Shown here in pieces: positions 7,237 to 17,400 of a stretch of 64,000 nt of DNA. Position 1 is the stretch's first letter, and each line of letters starts with the position of its first letter. A program made the position numbers and the translations under genes. The notes beneath the pieces were generated by a model that had not been told where the DNA came from, ran no database searches, and saw only the letters and a list, made by a program, of their open reading frames with translations. Source of the DNA: UBA2365 sp964594045 (GTDB taxonomy: Bacteria; Bacteroidota; Bacteroidia; Chitinophagales; Saprospiraceae); the NCBI GenBank assembly GCA_964594045.1, contig CAZQKR010000016.1, forward strand, positions 30,984 through 94,983, in the 5' to 3' direction.

Positions 7237-9468
7237 ATGATCGTATTAGAAGTTGCCATTGGATTGGTATTGATCTATTTCCTGTATAGTCTGCTTTCCA
7301 GCATTATTGCAGAGATGATCTCTTCATGGATTGGCATGAGGGCCCGGATGCTCAGGCAGGGTATGGATAATTTTTTGAATGATAAAATAACCGGAAGTAC
7401 CCGGGATTTCAAAAAGTGGCTACAGGATATTTTTCTGATCGAGCCAAAGAATTTCAAATTCACCACAGCCGGAAAGTTTTATGAAGAACCAACCATTAAA
7501 TACCTTGCGAAGCCCGGTGAACATGCCTGGTATTCATTAAGAAACAGAAAGCCGGCATATGTCTCTGCCGAGAACTTTGTGATAACTGTTCTCAATATGT
7601 TGTCCAACAAAGGACGGGGTATCAGTGAATGGGATAAGATCAAATTTGCCATTGAAACAAATGCTTTACACCTTGATCCGGAAACGCTGAAAATGTTTCA
7701 GGATATGGTCAAAAGGTCCGATGACAGTTATAAAAATTTCGTCAATCTGATACAAAATCATTTTGCAGATACCATGGAAAGGGTCAATGGATGGTATAAA
7801 AGAAAAATCGGGTTGATCATTTTTTATATTGGCCTTGTCATGGCTATCGCATTCAATGTTGATACGATTCAGATTGTTAACACGTTGAGCAACGATCCCG
7901 CAAAGCGTTTGGAAATGGTCGGAATGGCCGAAGATGTGATAGAAAAAAAATCTAGTATTGACTCTTTATTGTCAAGAAAAGACACTTATGATGAACTGAA
8001 ATATAAAACTGAAGCTCATGGCATTGTAAAAAATGCTGTTTTAAAATCAAATTCAATCATTGGTTTGGGATGGGATTTTACATATGATTCAACCATCTTA
8101 GATACTACCAAATTCGTCAATTTGATTGATGAAATAAATACTTTAAAATCAAATTTAGATACTTTAACTCTAAGTTTAGATACAATAAATGAAAAGGATC
8201 TAAAAAATACCCTGCAAAAAATTGCCGATCTGAATGCAGATTTAAATTCCAGGTATAACCTCTTATCAGATTCCATTGGCATGAAGAATAAAGTTATTGC
8301 TGTCAATGTTTCTAAAAACAAACCCGAACAAGTTATTGTCAAATATGAAAGATCCGGGTTTTCAAAAACTTTATTTGTTATTGGTCAATTCTTACGGTTC
8401 TGGGAGTTAAAATTCTGGGGCATCCTGATCACTGCGCTTGCCCTCACTCTTGGGTCTCAGTTTTGGTTTGATCTGCTCAAAAAACTGGTAGCGCTACGAA
8501 GTGCAGGCGTAAAACCGGAAGAAAATGAAGAAAAGAAAAAACAACTCGAAAAACTGAAGCTGAGCGGAGATACCATCACCTCAAAAGATCCGGTGGAGAT
8601 AGCGATCAGTCAAAACAGGGGATATTGGGAGAGTTTGCCGGGTGTTGTCGCAATCAACAAATCCAACAAGATAGGTTACATTCAGATAATAGCTGAAGAT
8701 CCAGATATATTGGAGCCTATTATAGGAGAAGAGGTGATAACCAATGATGGATTATCAAATGTTCAGGTAGAATATATAAAAGGTGAAAAAGCAAAATTTC
8801 TCACTGCTAAACGGGGATATATTTACCTGGATGATCCTGAAGATAGAGGTTCAATAGCAGGAATTTTCAAAAATGAAAAGACTGGAAATAAATGTTACCT
8901 TACCTGTGCACATGTAGTTCAAAGATATGAACATGGTCATTTTGAATATAATGACTCATTTGTAAAGCATTCAGATAATAATAATCCAATTGGAGAGGTC
9001 AGGAATCTAATTAGATCAAGCTTTATAGATGCTGCAATCATTGATTTCAAAGACAATTTGCTTAAAAATAAATATGATATAAATGAAATCAAAATGATAA
9101 AAGAATTGCATGAGCTGACTTCTGAGCAATTAAATGATATCAGATTTAAATCAAATGCATTTAATAATCCAATAGTAGGTTCTTTGGAAATGAATTCATT
9201 TAGTTGTGTTTTTAGCAACAACAGATTCATGTACAATTTAATGCTGATTAGGCACGAGAATACTTATTATTCAGATGGAGGAGATTCCGGCTCATTATTA
9301 TATGTACATAAGAATCCATCAAAAATAGACAATGAAAAAATTGCTATCGGGATTCTTTTTGGCTCAGCAATATATAACAATGTCCATTATTCACTTGGAA
9401 TAAGCCTTAAAGAAGTTTGCGGTGTACTTTCAATCAAAATTTGTGAATCTAAAAAAACTAAAAAATGA
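7237..9468 (+). CDS. Membrane-anchored trypsin-like serine protease, fused to a conserved N-terminal membrane domain
   Basis: A 743-residue protein. Hydrophobic segments lie at about 3-25, 191-210 and 395-415; residues 215-380 between the last two are predicted extracytoplasmic and partly helical. The helix end reads QFWFDLLKKLVALRSAGVKP-like, which I recall from hypothetical bacterial membrane proteins. The C-terminal part (about 525-735) looks like a chymotrypsin-fold protease: His559 in LTCAHVV, Asp598 in SFIDAAIIDF and Ser684 in GGDSGSLLY form a complete catalytic triad. The protease would sit on the opposite side of the membrane from the 215-380 domain. Its stop overlaps the next start by 4 bp (ATGA), indicating translational coupling. 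The region is AT-rich, suggesting transfer. The function is inferred from motifs only. Confidence 0.75.
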   Translation: MIVLEVAIGLVLIYFLYSLLSSIIAEMISSWIGMRARMLRQGMDNFLNDKITGSTRDFKKWLQDIFLIEPKNFKFTTAGKFYEEPTIKYLAKPGEHAWYSLRNRKPAYVSAENFVITVLNMLSNKGRGISEWDKIKFAIETNALHLDPETLKMFQDMVKRSDDSYKNFVNLIQNHFADTMERVNGWYKRKIGLIIFYIGLVMAIAFNVDTIQIVNTLSNDPAKRLEMVGMAEDVIEKKSSIDSLLSRKDTYDELKYKTEAHGIVKNAVLKSNSIIGLGWDFTYDSTILDTTKFVNLIDEINTLKSNLDTLTLSLDTINEKDLKNTLQKIADLNADLNSRYNLLSDSIGMKNKVIAVNVSKNKPEQVIVKYERSGFSKTLFVIGQFLRFWELKFWGILITALALTLGSQFWFDLLKKLVALRSAGVKPEENEEKKKQLEKLKLSGDTITSKDPVEIAISQNRGYWESLPGVVAINKSNKIGYIQIIAEDPDILEPIIGEEVITNDGLSNVQVEYIKGEKAKFLTAKRGYIYLDDPEDRGSIAGIFKNEKTGNKCYLTCAHVVQRYEHGHFEYNDSFVKHSDNNNPIGEVRNLIRSSFIDAAIIDFKDNLLKNKYDINEIKMIKELHELTSEQLNDIRFKSNAFNNPIVGSLEMNSFSCVFSNNRFMYNLMLIRHENTYYSDGGDSGSLLYVHKNPSKIDNEKIAIGILFGSAIYNNVHYSLGISLKEVCGVLSIKICESKKTKK

Positions 9469-11558
9469 AAAGTTTAAAAGTTTTATTTTTAATTCTGTTT
9501 TCATACGGTATTGGCTTAAGTCAAGGTAAAAATAGTATTAATTGGGATAGTTTAACAGAATCGGTGAATCGAATCGAAAGTGGTGTTTCTATCTCTTTCT
9601 CAACAACTGGAGATGTTACCATTAATAATTCTTCGTCTTTAAAAAAAGCTAATTCAGTCCAGATACTTTATGATAATGGTTATGTTCTTCTCAAAGCTAA
9701 TGAAAATCAAGAAGTTAAAAGTCGATTAGTTTACGGTCAATTTAATATAAAATTTGGCAATGCAATACCAAAAAATTTTACATTTAAAAATATTGAGCAA
9801 ATAAAACAAGAGGAAAAATTAACCAATAATGGTGGAATAATTATTTCAACTACCTATTACAACGCAATGCAATTGTATAATGCTTCTTTAAACAAAGATA
9901 ACTGTTTGGTAAATAATATTCTTATAAAACTTGGTTTAACAGTTGAGCAAGTACAAAAAAATAAATATCTTAATGAGTTACAAAGAGATTGTGCTCAAGT
10001 AAGTAAAAATCAATCGGTTACAAATATCTTTTCATCAATCGGAGGCCTCGATGTAACACAATATGCTGATGGATTGGCAAAATTCATAGTCAAAAGAACT
10101 AAAGAAGAATTAACAATATCATTTTTTGAGAATTTTAAAGATGAGCTTAATAAATTGGAAGACCTCCAAGTCCTTTTTCCAAAAACACATGCATCCCTTC
10201 AAAGAATCAATGAAATCTTTGACTACAATCGTTATTTGACATTGTTGAGAGAAAGCTATCATGAAGATTTTCAGCATCTACCAAAGAAAATTAATGATCT
10301 TATTTCATCTAACAATGCAATTAGTAAAGAAATTAAATTTGGAGTCGATATTAGCTCAAAAATAATCGGAGGAATACAAAGTAAAGAACACCCCGGCAGC
10401 ATATTATCTTCAATTGACATTTCCAAATATGATCGTGACAATAGAATAATACAAAGCGTCCTTTTTACCCAGGTTTTATCTGAAGCATTACGTGACAACG
10501 GGTCAACGAATAATGGGCAGTATTGGATAGAAAAATCTAAGATGTTGGAACTTACTCAAAAACCGGATTTGTTAAAGATATTCTTCGGATTGTTGATTGA
10601 AGATAAAAGAATTAAAGATGTCCCACAATTGTACAATCTTTTAAATGATATCAATAGTTTTAATAATTATGAGCCTTTGATAGTTAGGCTTTCAGATGTA
10701 ACACAGGGAATTTCAAGTTTGATCAAAAATCAGAAATCAGAAGAGAATTTGTCAGCCGAGACTGTCTCAAAATATATTGCATATAGCCTGGAATTAATCA
10801 AGATTTCCAATAAAGGATTTAATATCTTATTTGATAGTCAAGGGAATAATGATTTCACTACTGTTATTTCAATGCTTGAAAAGAGCAATTCTATTTTCAA
10901 TGATATTTACACCAAAAAATACAGTTCAGCTATATTCAATCTGACTGATCTTATAGATAATGTACCCCAGATAAAAGATGAAAAAGTTATAAAATGGTTG
11001 ATGAAATATGGAACATTTATGGCTTCCTGCATTGAAGCTGAAAATTCTGATGAAATCGCAAAAATAATTGAAACATATGCACTGCCAAGTGGTTCATCCA
11101 GAGTTAAAAGAAATTCATATTGCAATATTGCATTAAATAGTTATTTAGGAATATATGGAACTTATAATGACAATAAATTCGTTTCAGGAGTCACTGCGCC
11201 AATAGGTATAACTGTAAGTCATGGTAGTAAAAGTTTTGGCAGTATAAGTCTATTTCTAAGTGCAATAGATATTGGGGCTATCAGTGCATTCAGGTTCACT
11301 AATGACAGTTCTCAGGTAGCAAAAATTTACCTTAAGGAAATACTTTCGCCTGGAGTATTCTTATCCTATGGTATTCCTAAAACACCAATATCTATAAATG
11401 GTGGATTTCAAAGTGCACCATTATTAAGCAGGGTAAGTACATCACAGAATGAAGTAAACATCACCTATCAACGAAGATGGAGTGTATCTGTTCTTGTAGA
11501 TATACCTTTACTTAATATTTATAATAGGACAACAAAGCCAAAATGCAAAAAAGAATGA
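9465..11558 (+). CDS. Exported protein of unknown function, possibly with an outer-membrane beta-barrel end
   Basis: I do not recognise this 697-residue protein. It starts with a signal peptide (about residues 1-20, ending GIGLSQG) and overlaps the protease gene by 4 bp. The first two thirds are helical and low in Cys. The last 150 residues (from about NSYLGIYG) alternate hydrophobic and polar residues with aromatic ends and finish with RWSVSVLVDIPLLNIYNR, resembling outer-membrane beta-strands. It may be the periplasmic or outer-membrane partner of the protease upstream and the patatin downstream; the next gene starts 35 bp later. The base composition is as AT-rich as the protease gene. Confidence 0.6.
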   Translation: MKSLKVLFLILFSYGIGLSQGKNSINWDSLTESVNRIESGVSISFSTTGDVTINNSSSLKKANSVQILYDNGYVLLKANENQEVKSRLVYGQFNIKFGNAIPKNFTFKNIEQIKQEEKLTNNGGIIISTTYYNAMQLYNASLNKDNCLVNNILIKLGLTVEQVQKNKYLNELQRDCAQVSKNQSVTNIFSSIGGLDVTQYADGLAKFIVKRTKEELTISFFENFKDELNKLEDLQVLFPKTHASLQRINEIFDYNRYLTLLRESYHEDFQHLPKKINDLISSNNAISKEIKFGVDISSKIIGGIQSKEHPGSILSSIDISKYDRDNRIIQSVLFTQVLSEALRDNGSTNNGQYWIEKSKMLELTQKPDLLKIFFGLLIEDKRIKDVPQLYNLLNDINSFNNYEPLIVRLSDVTQGISSLIKNQKSEENLSAETVSKYIAYSLELIKISNKGFNILFDSQGNNDFTTVISMLEKSNSIFNDIYTKKYSSAIFNLTDLIDNVPQIKDEKVIKWLMKYGTFMASCIEAENSDEIAKIIETYALPSGSSRVKRNSYCNIALNSYLGIYGTYNDNKFVSGVTAPIGITVSHGSKSFGSISLFLSAIDIGAISAFRFTNDSSQVAKIYLKEILSPGVFLSYGIPKTPISINGGFQSAPLLSRVSTSQNEVNITYQRRWSVSVLVDIPLLNIYNRTTKPKCKKE

Positions 11559-11593
11559 ACAAAATTCATTTAAGTATTTTAAAATAAGACTTT

Positions 11594-12985
11594 ATGAAAA
11601 ACAACCCACAAATACCTGAAAACCCATTTAAAAAAATTGCCCTTAGTCTGTCGGGAGGTGGATACAGAGCTGCAACGTTTCATTTAGGGACTTTGTCATA
11701 TCTCAACCATCTAAAATACAAGGGGAAACCATTGTTGGAAAATGTAAAGATGCTATCCACAGTATCCGGAGGCACGATCACAGGAGCAGTGTATGCATTA
11801 ATGAAGGCAAAGGGCAAATCATTTCCTGAAATTTATCAGTTCATGATAAATAGTTTGGAGCATTTAGATCTTTTAAAAGAAGGGCTTACTCTCATGCAGA
11901 CCGGCTCGAAATGGGATCCCTTTAAAAGAAAAAACCTGATCAATGCTTTTGCCTTACTTTATGATAAGTACTTAACAAATGGCCATACCATTAAAGACCT
12001 TGTGACGGATAAAACACACCTGGATGCCGTGGTTTTTAATTCTACTGAATTTAATAATGGTTTGAACTTTAGGTTCAGAACCGCAGGTTCTGGACAATTC
12101 GGAAACAACTATTTCCCGGTGCCAAAGTTAGCAGGGGAAGAAGTCAAAATTGCAGATGCAATTGCTGCATCAAGTTGCTTCACCGGGGGTTTCGAACCAA
12201 TCAGATGGCCTCACGATTTCTTTCATGAAAAATCGGAAAATCTCAAAAAAGTAACAACTGGCAAGGAACCTATCGGATTGATGGATGGCGGAATCTATGA
12301 CAATCAGGGGATCGACAGCATACTTATGCATAAAAATGGAAAAAAAACAGCCTATTTTGACCTGATCATCGTTTCAGATGTTGCTTCCCCTTACATGGAC
12401 CCATTTACATTCAGAAAGGAAGACGAAAAATCCGGATGGTTAAAATTCACACCAGAAAAAATATTACAAAAAATAAAAAGAATTGTTAACTGGAGCGTTT
12501 TTCTGACAGTTTTAATAACAATTGGCTCTTTAGCAATACCTGTTTTAAGAAAGTTTGATAATAGTATTTGGACAGTAATTTCACTAGGAACCAGCTTTTT
12601 TGGAATTTCATTACTTAGTTTATACTTCATTATTCTTTATAAATTGAATACCATAAAAAAATGGATTTTCAAAAAGATAACGAGTTATAAAGAATCCGGT
12701 TTTTATCTGGAAAAACTGAGCCATCTGGAGATTGAAAAGATTTCAATTCGACGTATTTCCACACTCCTCGGTGATCGGTTTAATAGCCTGCTCACGCTAT
12801 TATCCAATGTTTTTTTGAAAGTGATCAGGAGACACCGATTCAATGATCTGTATGAAAACGATCTTTATGAATTCAGGAGAATAACCACGCTTATTAAAGA
12901 ATTGACCAGATATGACTATACAAACAAAAAAAAGAGGGTTCTTCAACAAAAGTTTCAAAAAAACTACATGTCAAAAGCAGCTTAA
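11594..12985 (+). CDS. Patatin-like phospholipase with membrane segments
   Basis: Lipid acyl hydrolase of the patatin family, 463 residues in the zero frame. The oxyanion-hole motif SGGGYR is at 20-25, the nucleophile Ser58 lies in STVSGG, and the catalytic Asp231 lies in DGG. Two hydrophobic segments (about 299-317 and 326-349) would tether it to the membrane. The likely substrates are membrane phospholipids. The zero-frame tail after residue 447 looks non-native. An A8 tract at 12926-12933 contains the heptamer A AAA AAG, and the -1 frame continues coding-like for 123 codons to 13305, giving a 570-residue product. It is the third gene of the island. Confidence 0.8.
   Translation: MKNNPQIPENPFKKIALSLSGGGYRAATFHLGTLSYLNHLKYKGKPLLENVKMLSTVSGGTITGAVYALMKAKGKSFPEIYQFMINSLEHLDLLKEGLTLMQTGSKWDPFKRKNLINAFALLYDKYLTNGHTIKDLVTDKTHLDAVVFNSTEFNNGLNFRFRTAGSGQFGNNYFPVPKLAGEEVKIADAIAASSCFTGGFEPIRWPHDFFHEKSENLKKVTTGKEPIGLMDGGIYDNQGIDSILMHKNGKKTAYFDLIIVSDVASPYMDPFTFRKEDEKSGWLKFTPEKILQKIKRIVNWSVFLTVLITIGSLAIPVLRKFDNSIWTVISLGTSFFGISLLSLYFIILYKLNTIKKWIFKKITSYKESGFYLEKLSHLEIEKISIRRISTLLGDRFNSLLTLLSNVFLKVIRRHRFNDLYENDLYEFRRITTLIKELTRYDYTNKKKRVLQQKFQKNYMSKAA
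12928..12934 (+). promoter_or_regulatory. Putative -1 frameshift slippery heptamer
   Basis: A AAA AAG is in the correct phase (zero-frame codons AAA AAG at 12929-12934) to shift ribosomes to the frame that stays open to 13305. The same heptamer drives -1 frameshifting in E. coli dnaX. I found no convincing stimulatory stem directly downstream. A real or assembly indel in the A8 run is the alternative. Confidence 0.4.
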
Positions 12986-13305
12986 AAGGAAAATATGAGG
13001 AGGTCTTCAGCAAAGATATTGAAACATTAGTAGAAGAAACATCTTCATTTGGAACTACCCTATGGTTCACTGAGACAGATAAGGCTAAAGATTTGATGAT
13101 CAAATTAATAGCGACCGGTGAAGTCACTATGTGTTATAATATGCTGGAATACCTGGAAAGTTTGATTTATACGGAGGATAATGGATTCGAAAAACTAAAT
13201 ATTAAAACTCAGGATGAAATAAAAAAAACATATATACAATGCTCAGATGACTGGAATAGATTTAAGGAAAATCCTTTTTCCTTATTGTTAAATGCAAATG
13301 GATGA
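12934..13305 (+). CDS. -1 frame C-terminal extension of the patatin-like protein
   Basis: An open frame of 123 codons joined to the patatin gene by the A8 tract. The peptide is lysine- and glutamate-rich at first, then continues with normal-looking helical sequence (for example LMIKLIATGEVTMCYNMLEYLESLIY). This reads as genuine protein, unlike the zero-frame tail. The first ATG in this frame is at 13093, but a free-standing gene from there would be only 70 residues, so continuity with the patatin is the better reading. No domain is recognised. Confidence 0.5.
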   Translation, partial: EGSSTKVSKKLHVKSSLKGKYEEVFSKDIETLVEETSSFGTTLWFTETDKAKDLMIKLIATGEVTMCYNMLEYLESLIYTEDNGFEKLNIKTQDEIKKTYIQCSDDWNRFKENPFSLLLNANG

Positions 13306-13321
13306 TATATCTTCATAAACA

Positions 13322-13459
13322 AACGTTATTGCTAATGATTTGGTTTTAATTACCCCTAAAACCTATGATAAGGTCCCGGTTTTTTCACATACAAAATACT
13401 GGCAAAAAGATAAGGAACCCTGCACTTATCAAAAAATTAAAGAATTAATCATAAAATAA
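13322..13459 (+). pseudogene. Short coding-like remnant without a start codon
   Basis: Between an in-frame TAA (13319-13321) and TAA (13457-13459), 45 codons encode a protein-like stretch including LVLITPKTYDKVPVFSHTKYW. No ATG, GTG or TTG initiates it credibly. It may be a fragment of a decayed gene or of the true 3' end of the patatin gene. Confidence 0.3.
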
Positions 13460-13470
13460 AACATTCGATC

Positions 13471-13905
13471 ATGTTGGAATTTATCCTTATCCGCAGAGTC
13501 TACGAAGACAGGCAAACCCTTGGAACATTGCTTTTGCTCGACGAATCAAAAATCATCTTTTCCTGCCGAACGCTTGAATTAGCCTGGAACAATAATCTAA
13601 GAAGCATATCATGTATCCCTGCAGGAAAGTATCCATTGGTGTGGGAGTTTAGCCCGGCTTTTGGTCAAAACTTATGGGAACTAAAGAATGTTCCAAATCG
13701 ATCTGAGATTAAATTCCATGTAGCCAATTATCACCGACAGCTGAATGGATGTATCGGAGTTGGTGACCTTCACCTTGATATTGATCATGACGGGTACAGG
13801 GATTTGAGAAATTCAAGAAATACGCTTGAAAGGATCCATACACATACACAAGGCCTCCAAAATTCTCAGCTGATCGTTTATGGTGATGGCCGAGATGTCA
13901 TTTAA
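13471..13905 (+). CDS. DUF5675 family protein
   Basis: A 144-residue protein matching the features I recall for DUF5675: an early TLGTLLL strand, CRTLELAWNNN, CIPAGKYPL, then NVPNRSEIKFH, NGCIGVGD and a SRNTLERI helix at the end. Members occur in phages, mobile elements and secretion-associated loci; their biochemical role is not established, though a link to cell-wall hydrolysis has been suggested from context. No signal peptide or membrane helix is present. It starts at an ATG 11 bp after the preceding remnant and could be the last gene of the island transcript. Confidence 0.7.
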   Translation: MLEFILIRRVYEDRQTLGTLLLLDESKIIFSCRTLELAWNNNLRSISCIPAGKYPLVWEFSPAFGQNLWELKNVPNRSEIKFHVANYHRQLNGCIGVGDLHLDIDHDGYRDLRNSRNTLERIHTHTQGLQNSQLIVYGDGRDVI

Positions 13906-14447
13906 AAAGGGTTTTGCACATATTAGTTACCATGGCACCAACTGCTTCCATCCTATAAAAAACCCGTCCCGACTCACTCCGAGCGGAACAGGCCACTAAA
14001 TCAGTTTTCAATCATCCTTAAAATTTCAATCCCTGGATCAGTTTGTATTTTTACACACACACTGATCAATACTGAACCCAAAATAGAGAGCCCTTTTGAT
14101 GAATTGTGATTTGCTCTGATGATATTTTGGCCTCATGAAGAACCCTGGCATTGTACAGTTTACAGGACTGATTTTAGTGAATAAGGTTAGTTTTGTTTGG
14201 GTGAACATGTAGTCAGATGCTTTCTGGAAAGAAGTGCAAATAAGAAAATTTTCCCCCAATCAATAAGAGAAAGAGCATAAACATTTGAAGACAGAGCATA
14301 CTTTTTCCAGCCCGACCTAAAACCTTTTCTTCACAGTCAACCATTAGCTTTTATATAGAAGCACACTTTTGTGCTGATGAATTAAATTGTGCTGAAAAGA
14401 AATAGTATTTTAGTAAACTATTTTTAAACCTTAGAGAAAACCAAAAT
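13906..14447. other. Intergenic region without a recognised gene
   Basis: About 540 bp. Only short, non-conserved frames are present. A small stem (GCACACTTTTGTGC, near 14361-14374) lies about 75 bp before the restriction gene. No promoter was assigned with confidence. Confidence 0.5.
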
Positions 14448-17400
14448 ATGAGCTTGTTCCAAAAATCGGTAGAGAAAAAGTATTTAAGCGACCTTGACAC
14501 TGTATTGATCAATAAAAAATACGCTGAATTCAAAGACTATTTTGGTAATTCCGATATACAGGAAAACATCCGGAATTCGAAAGAAGAACAATTTCAGGAA
14601 GGATTTTTACGTGCGCTGTTTGTCAAAATTTTGGGTTACACGCTGAATCCTGAACCTGATTTCAACCTGACAACAGAACTCAAAAATATAGTTAATAGTA
14701 AAAAAGCTGACGGCGCAATTTTGAAAGGCAACGAAGCAACGGCAGTTATCGAATTAAAGGGAACCGACACCCCCGACCTCGATAAAATTGAGACGCAGGC
14801 GTTCGGATACAAAAATCACCATCCGAAATGTAAATATGTAATTACCTCGAATTTTGAGAAACTCCGGTTTTATATTCAAAATGCCGTTGACCATGTTGAT
14901 TTTGACTTGTTCAATCTGACCCGGGAACAATTTTCCTTGCTTTGGCTGTGTTTGGCAAAAGACAATCTGTTAAACGATTTGCCTTTAAAAATCAAGGAAT
15001 CATCGGTTTTACAGGAAGAAAATATTACAAAAAAACTTTACGCTGACTACTCTAAATTCAGATCGGCAATTTACAACAACCTGGTCAAAAACAATCCTGA
15101 AACTGACAAACTACTGCTTTTCAAAAAAACACAAAAACTGTTAGACCGCTTTCTGTTTATCTTTTTTGCCGAAGACAGGTTGCTGGTCCCGCCGAATTCT
15201 ATTTCACAGATCATTGAAAAATGGAAAGATGATGTTGATTTTGGCGATGCAAAACCGCTTTACGAAACTTTTAAAAAATACTTTCATGTGCTGAATGTCG
15301 GGAGACCGAAAAGCGGAAACCGGCAGGAAATCTTTGCATACAACGGCGGACTGTTCAGCAAGGATGAAATTTTGGACAATGTCAGTATCGATGATACTAT
15401 TTTATATGAACATACTTTAAAATTCAGCCAGTACAATTTCGAAACCGAAGTGGATGTGAACATTCTCGGGCATATTTTTGAACACTCGCTGGGAGAGATT
15501 GAAACCGTGCAAGCCGAGATTAAAGGCGAGAAAATAGACAGCCAGAAAACAAAACGCAAAAAGGACGGCATTTTTTACACACCCAAATACATTACCAAAT
15601 ACATTGTTGAAAATACGGTTGGAAAACTTTGCGAAGAAAAACGGAATGAACTGGGAATTGTTGATGAGGAATACGCCAAAGGCAGGAAAAACCGGAAAAA
15701 GGAAATCATACGCATTCTTGGCAAAAAGCTGGAAGATTACCGTAACTGGCTTTTAAATTTGACGATTCTTGACCCTGCTTGCGGTTCCGGGGCTTTCTTG
15801 AACCAGGCTTTGGAATTCCTGATCAACGAACACCGGAAAATTGATGAGTTGCGCGGACAACTTCACGATGACGCCATTCATTTCTCCTACTTTACAACCG
15901 ATATTTTAGAGAAAAACATTTACGGTGTTGACCTGAATGAAGAATCGGTTGAAATTGCCAAACTTTCGCTGTGGCTGCGCACTGCACAAAAAGGACGAAA
16001 GCTAAACACACTGAGCAATAACATAAAATGCGGAAATTCGCTGATTGACGACCCTGAAGTTGCCGGAGAAAAAGCATTTAACTGGAAAAACGAATTTCCT
16101 GAAATATTTGCCAACGGCGGTTTTGATGTGGTGATTGGGAATCCGCCGTATGTTTTTGCAAGAGAAAAAATATCAGAAAATGAAAAAAAATATTATTCAA
16201 AAAATTTTAATGCAGCAGAATATCAAATAAACACATATTTACTTTTCATTGAAAAAACTGTTGAAATAATAAAGCCTAAAGCAATTTATGGATTGATTGT
16301 TCCAAACGCTTGGTTAATGGTATATTCTGGACAAGGTTTAAGAAAATATTTATTAAAACATTGTAAACTTAATCAGATTATTAACCTTGAAGGTTATTCA
16401 TTCGAAGGGGTAAATGTAGAAACAATAATAATCTTGTCTCAAAAGGACAGAATTGATAACAATGATTTTCAAGTTCTACTGAGTAAAGGGAAAGAATTTG
16501 TTTTTAGTCATTTTAGAAATCAACAAGATTTCACAAAGAATGATGGATACGAATTCAAAGTATTCTTGGATGATGAAAGTATATCATTAAATAAGAAATT
16601 GATTTCAGGTTCTGTTGATTTAGATTCTATTGTTCAAATTAAAGCCGGGTTGCAAGCATATGAAAAAGAAAAGGGCAATCCAAAACAATCAGCTGAGGAT
16701 GTTAAAAATAGACCTTATGATTACAATTACAAATTTGATGAAAGCACTTATAAATATCTAGATGGGAAAGATGTTGGCAGATACTTTATAGAATGGTCTG
16801 GACTTTATTTAAAGTATGGTGAACATCTGGCGGCACCAAGAACTTTTAACCTTTTTTCTGATAAAAAAATAATCGTAAGAGAGATTACCGGAAATTACCC
16901 TAAATGCATAATCTCGACTTTTTCGGACGATTTATATTTGTATAATAGAAGCAATATTGCAATAATTGAACGTGAAGGGAAAAATATCAATTTAAAATAT
17001 ATTGTTGCAGTTCTGAATAGTACATTGATGTCTTACTACTTCATGAAAAATACCGCTAAATCAGTTCGAAAAATGTTTCCTAAAGTAATTCTGAAAGATT
17101 TACGATTATTTCCATTTAAAGAAATAGATGAAAATTCACAAATCCCTTTCATTTTAAGTGTTGAGAAAATACAATATTTACAAAAAGAACTTTTTGATAT
17201 TCAAAAAAATTTTATTTACCTATTAAAATCAAAGGTTGATCTTGATAAACTCACTAATAAACTTCTTATTTGGTATGAACAGGATTTTAAAACTTTTATA
17301 GGAGAATTAATCAAAGCCAAAATAAAACTCAGCCTCTCAGAAGAAGCTGAGTGGATGCGTTATTTCAATGAGCAAAAAGAAAAAGCGCAAACCCTGAAAT

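Noticed and set aside
14038..14259. 73-codon minus-strand frame before the restriction gene
   Set aside because: No recognisable features and low protein character; treated as chance.
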